64,000 nucleotides of DNA, from NCBI RefSeq assembly GCF_000443995.1, contig NZ_AUMC01000003.1:62001-126000 (forward strand). Direction: 5' to 3'. Under the pieces are notes generated by a model. That model saw nothing but the letters and a program-made list of their open reading frames with translations, was not told where the DNA came from and searched no databases. Position 1 is the stretch's first letter; every line of letters starts with the position of its first letter. The translations under genes were made by a program, and so were the position numbers. The DNA is from Bacteriovorax sp. BAL6_X. GTDB lineage: Bacteria; Bdellovibrionota; Bacteriovoracia; Bacteriovoracales; Bacteriovoracaceae. Below are positions 45,945 through 55,607 of the stretch, one piece after another.

Positions 45945-46553
45945 ATGATGTTATATGATGTTGCTTCAGTTGAGGATCGTGGGTCACACTGGTACGTGAC
46001 AAATGTTTTTCCTCATACACTAGATCCAATTGAACGACAGGAAAAGCTTTTAAACCTTTCCGCTGTGTCTGCGTCAATTATTAAGCATGCCTTAACTGAA
46101 GGTATCGAAGTTAGAATTGTTAAACCAATTGAATATAACGAAGTCATGCCACACGAGATAAAGCTTATTAGTGGTGACTCAAGTGATTATAATTTTGCGA
46201 GAGAGTCTGCCATTAAAAAGGCCCGCATGGTAGTTACGCAAGACCTCGCTTCTGTAAGTGGTTATACGTTTTATAGCTATATGTGTTTAAATAATGAACT
46301 TTGTGATAAGGGGTACTTTATTACGGCCGAAAATCGTGAGTCAAAGTACCTAGAAATTTTGGAAACAGGTAATGAGGATCTTATCCAAAAACTAGAAGAC
46401 TATCTGAATATGCGCGATCAAATCGAAAGAGTTAGTGCATTGAATAAGAAGTTTGATCACTTTAGAAAGATGATTAATGAAGAAGAATGTACAGATAAAA
46501 TCGACGAGCTTACTAATAAGTTCTTAGAGGACTACTATTCAACATTCTTCTAA
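45945..46553 (+). CDS. Uncharacterised island protein
   Basis: A 202-aa soluble protein with no recognised family. The first half is mixed (MLYDVASVEDRGSHWYVTNV), the last 60 residues are predicted helical and charged. It sits 17 nt after the Cys-rich gene and 1 nt before the next frame, so it is probably part of the same transcript. A substrate-binding or chaperone role is possible but unsupported. Confidence 0.6.
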   Translation: MMLYDVASVEDRGSHWYVTNVFPHTLDPIERQEKLLNLSAVSASIIKHALTEGIEVRIVKPIEYNEVMPHEIKLISGDSSDYNFARESAIKKARMVVTQDLASVSGYTFYSYMCLNNELCDKGYFITAENRESKYLEILETGNEDLIQKLEDYLNMRDQIERVSALNKKFDHFRKMINEEECTDKIDELTNKFLEDYYSTFF

Positions 46554-46554
46554 A

Positions 46555-47340
46555 ATTATTCTCTATTTACAAAAAGATCATCGAAAAATAAACGGAACAT
46601 TGTTTTACTGCTTCGAGTATTTTCTCTTTACAAGAGCTCGAAGCAGCGATGTGAAATTTATCCTACATAACTGTTCTGAACAAGAACGACTCAAGTATTT
46701 ACAAATCTTCAATGAAAAATATGATTATCCGCAAGAGTATAATAAATCCTTTATAGTTACCCAAAAAGTTTATGATATTTATAAACTTAAGCCTTCTCGA
46801 TGTTTAATTTTAGATATTCATACTTTAGAGAGTCTTGGAGAAGTGATTCCATGTGATTTGCTTGTGTATTCTAATGTGGCCAATCCTCTTAAGAGGTTTC
46901 AAAAAAAATCATGCCGATATTTTGGTTATTATGATTATCAGAATTATGATGAAAAAGAACTTTTAAAATTTTCATTTGAGCACTATAAAAAACTAGATGT
47001 GATTGATAATAATATCTTTATTGTTTCACCTTTTTTTGATTACAAGAATATTGAAATACCTAAGAAGTATGATGGCCGAAAAAAGTTTTATAAAGAGGCT
47101 AATAGACACTTTGATCGATTACACGAGCACTTTGATACATTATTGTACTTTCAGGGTAATCGTCCTGATACTAATAATCGTTTAATACCAGAGTCCTTTT
47201 ACTACAAGAAAGAAATTGAGATAATCCCTAATGGGATTCAAGACTCCGTAATTCTAAGGTATACTGATATTCTAGAAAATGGATTGAAAAAATATCAATT
47301 AACGGATGTCGATAGAATAATCTCAGCTTTCTTGGAATAG
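46555..47340 (+). CDS. Glycosyltransferase-like protein A, apparently starting at ATT
   Basis: The first ordinary start in frame is TTG 46600, but the frame is open upstream and its translation from ATT 46555 (I-I-L-Y-L-Q-K-D) lines up exactly with the start of the next gene (M-I-L-R-L-D-K-E). I therefore place the start at ATT 46555, giving 261 aa. The ATT follows the previous stop by 1 nt and has no ribosome binding site, so it would rely on coupling. Content is Tyr/Phe/Asp-rich with RFQKKSCRYFGYYDYQ. No diagnostic motif; a GT-B-like fold is a guess. Confidence 0.55.
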   Translation: MILYLQKDHRKINGTLFYCFEYFLFTRARSSDVKFILHNCSEQERLKYLQIFNEKYDYPQEYNKSFIVTQKVYDIYKLKPSRCLILDIHTLESLGEVIPCDLLVYSNVANPLKRFQKKSCRYFGYYDYQNYDEKELLKFSFEHYKKLDVIDNNIFIVSPFFDYKNIEIPKKYDGRKKFYKEANRHFDRLHEHFDTLLYFQGNRPDTNNRLIPESFYYKKEIEIIPNGIQDSVILRYTDILENGLKKYQLTDVDRIISAFLE

Positions 47341-47341
47341 T

Positions 47342-48262
47342 ATGATTTTACGTTTAGATAAAGAAAATTATGATCTCTGGCTAACTTATAGTTGGAGCGC
47401 AAATAATCATGGCCTATGTGGACATACATATGAAGTTATTGATTATTATCTTTTTTTAAAAGAGCATATGCGTGTTGGAATACTACTTTGTGAAGATATT
47501 GATTGGCCAACATTTCGTAATTCTGTTGTTGGAAAATATATAATCTCTGATGATGAATTGTTGCAGCTTGAAAAAGATACCCTCTTTGTAAATCGTCCTA
47601 ATCTAGTACATGTAAATAATATTCTTTTTACTGATGGTGGTGCCAAATCACTTATGGGTAAACATATCTTGGCACAGAAGATCTTTCACTTTGCCTGTGG
47701 TGATAAGGAACTACAGGATAATGATAAAGACAATGTAATTATTCTCCAGGATGCTCGTATATATAATGATTGTAAAAACGCAATTGACTATAAGAAACGA
47801 ATTAACTTTGATCGTTTGAAAAAGCCGACAAAGTCAACTCGTTGTAATCTGCTCTATGGCACAAAAAATTGTCGAAATATCCCTGACCAAATGTACCTAG
47901 ACCTCCTAGACAAGTATGATGGGAGGTTTATGTGCCTGACTAATAAAGAAAATAGACCAGCAGGACGCTTAGAAGGCCTCTCTGATCGCTTTGATTTCCC
48001 AGAGATGCCTATTGCAGACCTTTTTGAAAAATTTGATAGATATATCTATACGCCGGTTCCACGTAAATTTGACTGTAGTCCCCGTATGATCGCTGAATGC
48101 AAGTTTTTTGAAAAAGAGGTTGTGTATTATAATATAGACTACTGGGATGAAGATAAAGGCCTCTATTGGAGAAAGTGGGATATTGATAATGACTTTGAAT
48201 CAATATTCTTAAAAGAGGGAGATCCCATACTAGAGATCTTGGGAGAGCATATTGGATTATAA
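47342..48262 (+). CDS. Glycosyltransferase-like protein B
   Basis: A 306-aa protein related to the preceding one over its N-terminus. A C-terminal segment (YIYTPVPRKFDCSPRMIAECKFFEKEVVYYN) resembles the nucleotide-sugar-binding part of GT-B glycosyltransferases, in which a conserved Glu follows such a Pro-Arg motif. Eight Cys are present. It overlaps the radical SAM gene downstream by 11 nt. Substrate unknown. Confidence 0.55.
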   Translation: MILRLDKENYDLWLTYSWSANNHGLCGHTYEVIDYYLFLKEHMRVGILLCEDIDWPTFRNSVVGKYIISDDELLQLEKDTLFVNRPNLVHVNNILFTDGGAKSLMGKHILAQKIFHFACGDKELQDNDKDNVIILQDARIYNDCKNAIDYKKRINFDRLKKPTKSTRCNLLYGTKNCRNIPDQMYLDLLDKYDGRFMCLTNKENRPAGRLEGLSDRFDFPEMPIADLFEKFDRYIYTPVPRKFDCSPRMIAECKFFEKEVVYYNIDYWDEDKGLYWRKWDIDNDFESIFLKEGDPILEILGEHIGL

Positions 48263-49283
48263 TATTTTTAGCCACTCTGGTTTGAGGCTATTAAATGACA
48301 AATTCAATAAGAGAGCAAAGCTGGATACGGGAACATTTTGTAATTATGAATGTTTCTTCTGCTATTATCTTGAAGATCTCGATAAGATTACTCCTCTAGA
48401 CATAATAAAGAAAAGAGCGAAGAAAATCTATAATTGCGGAATGCGTGAGATTGATCTAAGCGGTGGAGAGAGTTCTGTTCATCGTGATTGGTTTGCAATT
48501 CTCGACTATTGCCATGAAATTGGTTTTACAAATATTTCGGCCCTTACAAATGGTGCTAAATTTGCAAATTTAGAATTTTGTAAGAAATCTAAAGAACATG
48601 GATTAACTGAATTACTCTTTAGCCTTCATGGAGTTAATGAAGATAATCATGATTCAATTGTTGGTAGAAAAGGTGCTTTTCGTAAAATGTTAAAGGCCAT
48701 ATCTAATTGCCAACAAATTGGAATTAAGGTTCGTATTAATTGTACTGTGACAGATAAGAATGCTGAACTACTTGCTGAGTATGTTGAGCTGATTAATAAG
48801 ATAAAACCATATCAAATTAATTTCCTTCCACTAAACTATTGGGAAGATGCTGATCGACTTGAATCACAAAGCTACGAGCATTTGAGTAAGTATATTAAGC
48901 TTGCCATTGATTATTTGAATCATGAAATTCAAATTAATGTTCGTTATATCCCATTTTGTTTTATGCAAGGATATGAGAAATATGTAGTAGGTGTTTATCA
49001 ACATATTTACGATCGAAATGATTGGAATATCTATACTTATGATGTCGATAAAATTGAAGAAAAAATTCTTAATACAAAAGAGTATTTTGAAGTTGCTGCA
49101 GAGAAAAGAAAGCATACCTACACCAAAGGTAAGAAGTGTTTTAACTGTAAATACTTCTTCGTCTGTGATGGTGTAGAAAAGAAAATATCAAATGTTCAGG
49201 ATGTATACCCAGTTGAAGGGGATAAAATTGATGATGTTCTCCATTATCGTCGAGGTCATTATCCTGAATGTGATTATAAGTAG
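48252..49283 (+). CDS. Radical SAM protein 3
   Basis: A 343-aa protein starting at TTG 48252. SAM cluster motif CNYECFFC (C30, C34, C37) with DLSGGESSVH. The fold of the N-terminal two thirds resembles MoaA-type enzymes; the C-terminal third has CFNCKYFFVCDG and PECDY, enough for one auxiliary cluster. It is not one of the three close paralogues that follow. Confidence 0.88.
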   Translation: MDYNIFSHSGLRLLNDKFNKRAKLDTGTFCNYECFFCYYLEDLDKITPLDIIKKRAKKIYNCGMREIDLSGGESSVHRDWFAILDYCHEIGFTNISALTNGAKFANLEFCKKSKEHGLTELLFSLHGVNEDNHDSIVGRKGAFRKMLKAISNCQQIGIKVRINCTVTDKNAELLAEYVELINKIKPYQINFLPLNYWEDADRLESQSYEHLSKYIKLAIDYLNHEIQINVRYIPFCFMQGYEKYVVGVYQHIYDRNDWNIYTYDVDKIEEKILNTKEYFEVAAEKRKHTYTKGKKCFNCKYFFVCDGVEKKISNVQDVYPVEGDKIDDVLHYRRGHYPECDYK

Positions 49284-49290
49284 GTAAGTT

Positions 49291-50232
49291 ATGGAAAAAT
49301 TACCAAATTCATTAGCGAAAGAAGATATTCTCGAAATTGAACTCGAGTTAACAGGAACGTGTAACCTCGATTGTCCACTATGCTCACGTAGTTATTCTAA
49401 TGCCAAACACTTGGTAAAGTATAACGAAAGACCTGCAAGTGAGATTATTGCTCAACTCGACGAGTATCCTAATATCAAAATGTGTTGCATGGCCGGAATG
49501 ATTTCTGAGCCAACACTTCATAAAGAGTTTTTCACTATTATGGAGTACTTGATTGGCCGTGAAATCGAAGTCGAACTTTACTCAAATGCTTCTCTCCATT
49601 CGACTGACTGGTGGCGAAAACTCGGCTCTATGATGAGTCCTCGAGATCATGTCTTCTTTACGATCTGTGGATCAACACAAGAGTTACATGAAAAGTATCG
49701 TGTACGTTCTAATTTACAACAAGTCTTAGATAATCATGCAGCATTCAAAGAAGGGTGTAAGTACGATATCGATTATCTTCAACATATTAAATTCGAATAT
49801 AATGCTAAAGACTTTGACAGTGAAGCAATGAGTGAAATTCGTTCTCGTTTCAGTCGGGAATACAATATTAATACTCTTCCTTATAATGAAAGATTTGGAT
49901 TCATTAAAGATGAGGAAAACGATATCGCTTTAACAGCTGATTTAGCTAAAAGTTATAACCTGATTTCTCGACATGCCAAGAGGCGCTATGAACGAAATAA
50001 ATCTGGTGAGATTAAATGCCAGATGCGTTGTAAAAGTCTTGAAGAAAAATTTGTGGCGATTGATCAGTGGGGAGAAATCTTTCCATGCTTCCTTTATCGA
50101 ATTTATAATGTTGGAGAAAAATTTAATCTTGATTATACAAAGATAAATCAATTTAAGTATGATTTTTGTTATGAGTGTGAAGCAATGACGACAAAGATGC
50201 TTGACGATATTGGCCTTGAGAGGATGGGATAA
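49291..50232 (+). CDS. Radical SAM protein 4 (tandem paralogue a)
   Basis: A 313-aa protein with ELTGTCNLDCPLC (C24, C28, C31). Instead of the usual GGEP it has AGMISEPTLH. The family hallmark FTICGSTQELHEKYRV is shared with the next two genes. The C-terminus carries CQMRCKSLEE, FPCFLYRIY and YDFCYECEAM, a short Cys-rich domain after IDQWGEI. The last base overlaps the next start. Confidence 0.9.
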   Translation: MEKLPNSLAKEDILEIELELTGTCNLDCPLCSRSYSNAKHLVKYNERPASEIIAQLDEYPNIKMCCMAGMISEPTLHKEFFTIMEYLIGREIEVELYSNASLHSTDWWRKLGSMMSPRDHVFFTICGSTQELHEKYRVRSNLQQVLDNHAAFKEGCKYDIDYLQHIKFEYNAKDFDSEAMSEIRSRFSREYNINTLPYNERFGFIKDEENDIALTADLAKSYNLISRHAKRRYERNKSGEIKCQMRCKSLEEKFVAIDQWGEIFPCFLYRIYNVGEKFNLDYTKINQFKYDFCYECEAMTTKMLDDIGLERMG

Positions 50233-51170
50233 TGAGCTGTAAGCAAACGACCCTCCATCGAAGTGAAATCTTAGAGTTAGAGATGGACCTCACTGGTACA
50301 TGTAACCTACGTTGCCCTCTGTGTACAAGAAATTATGCTCACGCTGGACATCTATTAAAACGCAACGTTCGAAGTTTTACGCAAATAAAAGAACAGTTAG
50401 ATACTTTCACAAATCTTGAAGTTTTTTATATGGCAGGAAATATTTCTGAGCCTACACTTCATCCAGAAGTTAAAGAACTTTGTCGCTACCTAGTTGAGCG
50501 TGGAGTTGCTATTGAGCTATTTACAAATGGGAGTACTCATAATCCTAAGTGGTGGGCCGAATTAGGGGAAATATTATCTTCTAATGACCGTATCTATTTT
50601 ACGATCTGTGGATCAACTCAGGAACTCCACGAGAAATATCGTGTTGGAAGTAAACTTCAAGATATCTTAGATAATCATCAAGGTTTTATTTCGACTAATA
50701 AAGAAGGAATCGATCATATTCAACATATAATGTTCAAATATAATCGTGAGGACTATGAAAGTGAGGCCATGCAAAATATCATTGCACGCTTTAGTAAAAC
50801 ATTTAATGTAGATACAGAAGGCCAAAGAACTTTTAACGAATATGTAAAGTCATTTGACAAGGACCTAATTCGTCCAGAAGACGAAAGAAAGAGAGCTATT
50901 GATGCTCTATTTAATATTAAACCAACACCAGGTGAGACTGCGGATATAGAAATTAAATGTATGAGTCTAAGAGATCGGAAAATTTATATCGATCAGTTCG
51001 GACAAATATCACCGTGCTACGGTCATGCAGAGTATGAAGGTCCTGGACATTTCTCTGGTGAAGTATTTGATTACGGAGAAGTGCTCAGCTTTAAGTTTAA
51101 AGATTGTTTTAAGTGTGAAAGACGTATTCAGAAACTAATTGATGTAATGGAGTTAGATTTTGTCTGCTAG
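50232..51170 (+). CDS. Radical SAM protein 5 (tandem paralogue b)
   Basis: A 312-aa protein close to the flanking two: DLTGTCNLRCPLC (C24, C28, C31), AGNISEPTLH, FTICGSTQELHEKYRV, then YIDQFGQISPCYGH and CFKCERR at the C-terminus. The three genes appear to be products of tandem duplication that have since diverged, so they probably act on related but distinct substrates or positions. It overlaps the next gene by 11 nt. Confidence 0.9.
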   Translation: MSCKQTTLHRSEILELEMDLTGTCNLRCPLCTRNYAHAGHLLKRNVRSFTQIKEQLDTFTNLEVFYMAGNISEPTLHPEVKELCRYLVERGVAIELFTNGSTHNPKWWAELGEILSSNDRIYFTICGSTQELHEKYRVGSKLQDILDNHQGFISTNKEGIDHIQHIMFKYNREDYESEAMQNIIARFSKTFNVDTEGQRTFNEYVKSFDKDLIRPEDERKRAIDALFNIKPTPGETADIEIKCMSLRDRKIYIDQFGQISPCYGHAEYEGPGHFSGEVFDYGEVLSFKFKDCFKCERRIQKLIDVMELDFVC

Positions 51171-52089
51171 CAAAGATGCCCTTATTCGAAGTGAGAGAAT
51201 TGAATTAGACCTCACTGGCACATGTAATGCAAAATGTCCTTTGTGTGCGAGAAATTATAAGCATATTGAAGTTAAATATAATGAACGACACTTGAATGAA
51301 ATTACAGGTCAATTAGATCAATTTCCTAATGCTAAATATGTTCACTTAGTTGGAGCTTTCTCTGAACCAACTCTCTATCGCTCAATTTTCGATCTTTGCC
51401 GTTATCTTCGCAAAAGAGATATTGCAATAGAAATTTGTACTAATGGTGACACACATAACCCTGACTGGTGGGCCGAGTTAGGTACTATTCTAGGTCCAGA
51501 TGATAGTGTTTACTTTACTGTATGTGGATCTACTCAAGAACTTCATGAAATTTATCGTGTTAACACAAGCCTTGCTAATATTAGGGCCAATGCAAAAGCA
51601 TTTCGCGAAGCAAATCCTTATGGCATTGATTATATCCAGCATATCCTCTTTGATTATAATGCCGAGGATTTAGAGGATGGTAGTATGGATGAACTTCTAG
51701 AAGAGTTTAGTAATATTAATCTAACACAAACTCTTTATCGTCGTGATACTGAAGTTTATAAGAATCCTTTTAATTTGGATAAGATGCTTGTAACTCCTGA
51801 ACTTAAGCGAAAGTATGATGTGATTATCAGCTCTGCAAAAAAGAAATGGGGTGAGAAAGTTAATGGAAGCAAGGATTATGATATTGATTGCCGTTCTTAC
51901 CATAATAAGAGTATTCACATTGATCAACATGGAACTGTTTTTCCTTGCTATGTGTGGCTTGAAGAAAGTCGATTAGAAAAATGGGATCTCGATTATAAGA
52001 AAATTCAAAATTTTGAATATGAATGCTGCCAAATTTGTGAAAAGAACTGTAAGCGTTTAATGGATATGTGGGAGCTTGAGATTCTATAA
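51160..52089 (+). CDS. Radical SAM protein 6 (tandem paralogue c)
   Basis: A 309-aa protein starting at TTG 51160: DLTGTCNAKCPLC (C22, C26, C29), VGAFSEPTLY, FTVCGSTQELHEIYRV, HIDQHGTVFPCYVW and CCQICEKNC. It is the third close copy in a row. Its middle (ETEV-like segment around DTEVYKNPFNLDK) is the least conserved part, which may mark the substrate site. Confidence 0.9.
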   Translation: MSASKDALIRSERIELDLTGTCNAKCPLCARNYKHIEVKYNERHLNEITGQLDQFPNAKYVHLVGAFSEPTLYRSIFDLCRYLRKRDIAIEICTNGDTHNPDWWAELGTILGPDDSVYFTVCGSTQELHEIYRVNTSLANIRANAKAFREANPYGIDYIQHILFDYNAEDLEDGSMDELLEEFSNINLTQTLYRRDTEVYKNPFNLDKMLVTPELKRKYDVIISSAKKKWGEKVNGSKDYDIDCRSYHNKSIHIDQHGTVFPCYVWLEESRLEKWDLDYKKIQNFEYECCQICEKNCKRLMDMWELEIL

Positions 52090-52994
52090 TGCAATATAAT
52101 AAATTTGTTGAATTTATAGAACTGAGTTTAAATAATAGCTGTCAATTACAGTGTCAGGGCTGTCCAAGCTTAAATCCCAATCATAAGAACTCAAGAGAGT
52201 TAGATTTCTCAAGGGTTCTCCCAATTATCAAAGATTTCAATCCAAAAGAAATATTTATCTGCGGTAATGATGGTGAGCCGCTAGAACACAGTGATATTAA
52301 TAATATCCTAGTCGCTTTAGGTGATAATTTTTCTCATGATATTCTCATTGCAACGAATGGGGAAAATCTGATGAACCTCGATGTGCAAAAAATAGAAAAA
52401 TATAAGAACATGGTCTTTCAGGTGGCCATCGATGGACCAAATCAAGAAATTCATGAGTTAACTCGTGGTGGCAGTAGTCTGGATACGGTCTTTTCCAATA
52501 TAGAAAAAGTTAGAGGAATTCTAAATATAGAACCTATCTTTTCTCGTCATGAATTGAATGAGAAGTATGCGGTTGAGACAGCAGAACTAATCAAAAAGAG
52601 GTTTGATCTAGACTTATTATTTCGCGATACAACTCTTATCACAAATAGAATAAGACCTCCTAAGAATAGAAGTAATAGGGGGAATATGGATTTCTTATAC
52701 AAGAAAGAACATTCTTTACCTGTAACACCATGGTTTAAAAGAATATATATAAATTCTGATGGGAATTGCTATCCTTGTGTTTCTTTTATTTATGCAAGGA
52801 TCGATAATAGGCCAGTTAATATTTATTCATTTGAAAGTACTTTTGAGTTTTTTACTAGCTTTATAAAGTTTTCTCGTGAGTTTTGTAGCTGTTATCAAGC
52901 CCTTGGAAACACAACTCAGTGTAAGTTAAATTGTGATTTCTATATGAATGATTTTGAATATGATGATTTGGAAAGTATTAAGGATATATCGTGA
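52089..52994 (+). CDS. Radical SAM protein 7 (divergent relative)
   Basis: A 301-aa protein, ATG overlapping the previous stop. SAM motif CQLQCQGC (C18, C22, C25) and GNDGEPLEH. The C-terminal Cys set is YPCVSF, EFCSCYQA and CKLNCDF. It belongs to the same general family as the three preceding paralogues but is clearly diverged. It overlaps the amidinotransferase-like gene by 4 nt. Confidence 0.88.
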   Translation: MQYNKFVEFIELSLNNSCQLQCQGCPSLNPNHKNSRELDFSRVLPIIKDFNPKEIFICGNDGEPLEHSDINNILVALGDNFSHDILIATNGENLMNLDVQKIEKYKNMVFQVAIDGPNQEIHELTRGGSSLDTVFSNIEKVRGILNIEPIFSRHELNEKYAVETAELIKKRFDLDLLFRDTTLITNRIRPPKNRSNRGNMDFLYKKEHSLPVTPWFKRIYINSDGNCYPCVSFIYARIDNRPVNIYSFESTFEFFTSFIKFSREFCSCYQALGNTTQCKLNCDFYMNDFEYDDLESIKDIS

Positions 52995-54085
52995 TTAAAA
53001 GTAATACATCATTTGGAAAACTCAATTCTATTATCGTTGGACGTGAGTTAGAGATTAGCAAAAGAATTGCCGATTTCACTTTTCAGCACTTTTACGGTGA
53101 GAATTTAACTCATGCTGTATATGATCGACTGGAGCATGGTGGACATGAGTACTATGTAAATCATGAATTACTACTAAAGAGAAATGATCAACTGGACAAT
53201 TTGGCTGCTACTTTTGAAAAACTGGGTGTTGAAGTTTTTCGCCCAGATCGACTTGGGCAAGTGGTCACTATCAAGACTCCTGATTATAAGACTGAGCTTT
53301 CTAGTGCAAGTAATGTTCGAGATGTCTCTCTGGTTTATCAAAATTATATAATTGAGACTCCTACTTACGTTCGAAATCGCTTCTTCGAAAACACTCTTCT
53401 TTATAATGTATATAATCATCTATTTGATGGTGGTAGAGGTGGTAAGTGGATTAGATCTCCACACAATAAACTAGTAGAAGAAGCAATGGATTTAAGTCCA
53501 TGGAATTCACAGCGTGATTATAAGAATTTTGATCGCACAAAGTATACGATGGCAATTGATGGGGCCCAGTTTTTAAGAATCGGTAAAGATGTAATCGTTA
53601 ATGTGAATTCTTATAACCATTACCTTGGTTTAGAGTGGGTTAAGTCATTCTTTCCCGAGAGTAATTTTCACATTGTAAATGTAGCTGATAATCATATTGA
53701 TGGTGTTCTAGTATGTCTTAAGCCTGGGACATTTCTTGTGAATCCTAAATATCGTAATATAAAGGATTTTTTGCCCGAAAAATTTAAAAACTGGGATTGT
53801 TTATTTCCTGACGATTATGAAGCTGAACCTGTGATTGAGTCCGGGAAAACTGATATTGATATCCAACTTGCAAGTACAAGAGGAATGGATATTAATGTTG
53901 TAAGTGTTGATGAAAAGAATGTGCTTGTTAGTGAGAGTGCGGCAAATGTTATTGAGTTACTTGATAAGCATGGCTTTAACCCTCACCCTGTGCGATTAGA
54001 GAATTGTGAAATTTTTGGTGGAGGCATACATTGCTCAACACTAGATATAAATAGAGAAGATGAATATATCGATTATACAAAGTAG
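52991..54085 (+). CDS. Glycine amidinotransferase-like enzyme
   Basis: A 364-aa protein from GTG 52991. It matches the amidinotransferase (AGAT/StrB) fold: MAIDGAQFLRIGKDVIVN with a catalytic-type Asp near 187, ADNHIDGVLVCLKPG with the His near 233, and FGGGIHCSTLDI with the nucleophilic Cys near 348. Family members move an amidino group from Arg to an amine, as in creatine or streptomycin precursors. In this setting it could add guanidine groups to an amino sugar or to a peptide. Substrate unknown. Confidence 0.82.
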   Translation: MIKSNTSFGKLNSIIVGRELEISKRIADFTFQHFYGENLTHAVYDRLEHGGHEYYVNHELLLKRNDQLDNLAATFEKLGVEVFRPDRLGQVVTIKTPDYKTELSSASNVRDVSLVYQNYIIETPTYVRNRFFENTLLYNVYNHLFDGGRGGKWIRSPHNKLVEEAMDLSPWNSQRDYKNFDRTKYTMAIDGAQFLRIGKDVIVNVNSYNHYLGLEWVKSFFPESNFHIVNVADNHIDGVLVCLKPGTFLVNPKYRNIKDFLPEKFKNWDCLFPDDYEAEPVIESGKTDIDIQLASTRGMDINVVSVDEKNVLVSESAANVIELLDKHGFNPHPVRLENCEIFGGGIHCSTLDINREDEYIDYTK

Positions 54086-54090
54086 TACGT

Positions 54091-54930
54091 ATGAAAGTTG
54101 CACTTATAACAATGATTGAAAGTAATGGCCGAAGTACTAATGATGACAATGGTATTACATTTGAAAATCAAAGACATTATGAAGATGAAGCAATTCTCTG
54201 TTTTGAGAATTGGCGTAAGAATGCAGGTGATTTAAAAGATATTTCAATTTATACCTATTGTCCTTCAAAGCATATAGTGAGTGAGAAGACGAAAGAAAAG
54301 TTTAAAGAACTTGGTGTAACATATATTGAAAGATATCACGTTGAAACAGAGGGATTTGAATCTGGTTTCGTAAATGTACCTTTTTGTGGGATGCTTCTTG
54401 AAGAAGAGTTATCTGAAGATATCTTTATTCATATTGACCTTGATATGAATCTTATAAAACCTTTAGATCCTAAGCTGTTAGAAATAGTTTATGATAATGG
54501 TAAGGTTGTCGTCGGCCAATATGATGATATTTCAAAGAAAGATCAACGATTTATTGGAGAAGACTGGGGCAATCCACTCGATACGGGCTTTATTATCTCC
54601 CGCCGTGATAGTGGTTTTTATAAATTCTTTTTTGAAGAACTTATGGCCTTATATAACACAAATGGTGATGAGAGATGGAAGAAGTATTGTCAAAATGTAG
54701 AGAAGTACTTTCTTGAGGAATATGTCATTGAGAAAGCTTTTAATGAGGGGCGCCTAAATGTTCACCCTATACAGTATTATCAAGTAGGGGAGGGCTATGC
54801 ATCCGTCTCTACTTTTCCAAAGGATAAGTTAGGTGGTATTTATTTTTGGCACGAACACCTCTATCCAAACTCTAAATATGATAAAGTAAGAGAGAGAATC
54901 GCATACTTTAAGAGAATGAAGGAGTTGTGA
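54091..54930 (+). CDS. Glycosyltransferase (GT-A fold type)
   Basis: A 279-aa soluble protein. EDIFIHIDLDMNLIKPLDP holds a D-x-D metal-binding motif, and LDTGFIISRRDSGFYKFFFEEL matches the acceptor region of GT-A enzymes (GT8/GT32-like). YFWHEHLYPNS near the C-terminus supplies a conserved-looking His. It is coupled to the next gene (TGATG). Confidence 0.75.
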   Translation: MKVALITMIESNGRSTNDDNGITFENQRHYEDEAILCFENWRKNAGDLKDISIYTYCPSKHIVSEKTKEKFKELGVTYIERYHVETEGFESGFVNVPFCGMLLEEELSEDIFIHIDLDMNLIKPLDPKLLEIVYDNGKVVVGQYDDISKKDQRFIGEDWGNPLDTGFIISRRDSGFYKFFFEELMALYNTNGDERWKKYCQNVEKYFLEEYVIEKAFNEGRLNVHPIQYYQVGEGYASVSTFPKDKLGGIYFWHEHLYPNSKYDKVRERIAYFKRMKEL

Positions 54931-55607
54931 TGGATATTGAACATATATTTAGAGAAAAGAAGATTGAGTTTCTCTACGCTGCTCAAAAAAAACTTAAGGA
55001 AGAGTTTGATATTGAGGTCCCTGTGGGAACAGGCTTTGGGAAAAGTAAAAGTTTTTACTTTATTTCTGTCGGCAAGCGTAAATATGTATTTAAACCAGCT
55101 TTAAAATTCCTTGTTACCGATGCTCCTGATATCGATCGAAAACTTAATTTTACTTTTGAAGACTTGTTAAATAAATACCGTAAGGTTATGAATAAAAAAA
55201 CAATTCTCCCGACACTATTTGAAGAGTCTGAAAGCTTCTTAGTTTTTGAATACTATAATGAAGAAGATGGTTGGTTTAAAATGGATGATCTTAAGATAGG
55301 GGATTGTGAAACAGTGATTACATTAACCAAGAGTCTTTGGGGCAATGATAAGAACGTATTATTTCCCTTTTATAATCAACTCTATTCTAAGGTTTATAAA
55401 AACATTAATACTAGTGAAATAAAGATTGTCGATATAAAGTACGTCGAGATTCAAAAACGTAGACCAATTTTTATGTATATTTGTGACTATAATATTAATA
55501 CTATTTTTTATTTTGAAAAAAATTATAATCCATTCTTTAAGGTGAAAGATATCTTGTCTCGTGAATATCCTGTTTTTGAGGCCCAAGAGAAATTCTTATA
55601 TAAATAA
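54930..55607 (+). CDS. Uncharacterised island protein, weakly kinase-like
   Basis: A 225-aa protein from ATG 54930 (AAGGAG upstream). GTGFGKSKSFYFISVGKRKYVFKP looks like a nucleotide-binding beta-strand pair, and FLVFEYYNEEDGWF resembles a kinase hinge, but the catalytic loop is not evident. It may be a small-molecule kinase relative or a scaffold. It overlaps the aminotransferase by 1 nt. Confidence 0.5.
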   Translation: MDIEHIFREKKIEFLYAAQKKLKEEFDIEVPVGTGFGKSKSFYFISVGKRKYVFKPALKFLVTDAPDIDRKLNFTFEDLLNKYRKVMNKKTILPTLFEESESFLVFEYYNEEDGWFKMDDLKIGDCETVITLTKSLWGNDKNVLFPFYNQLYSKVYKNINTSEIKIVDIKYVEIQKRRPIFMYICDYNINTIFYFEKNYNPFFKVKDILSREYPVFEAQEKFLYK

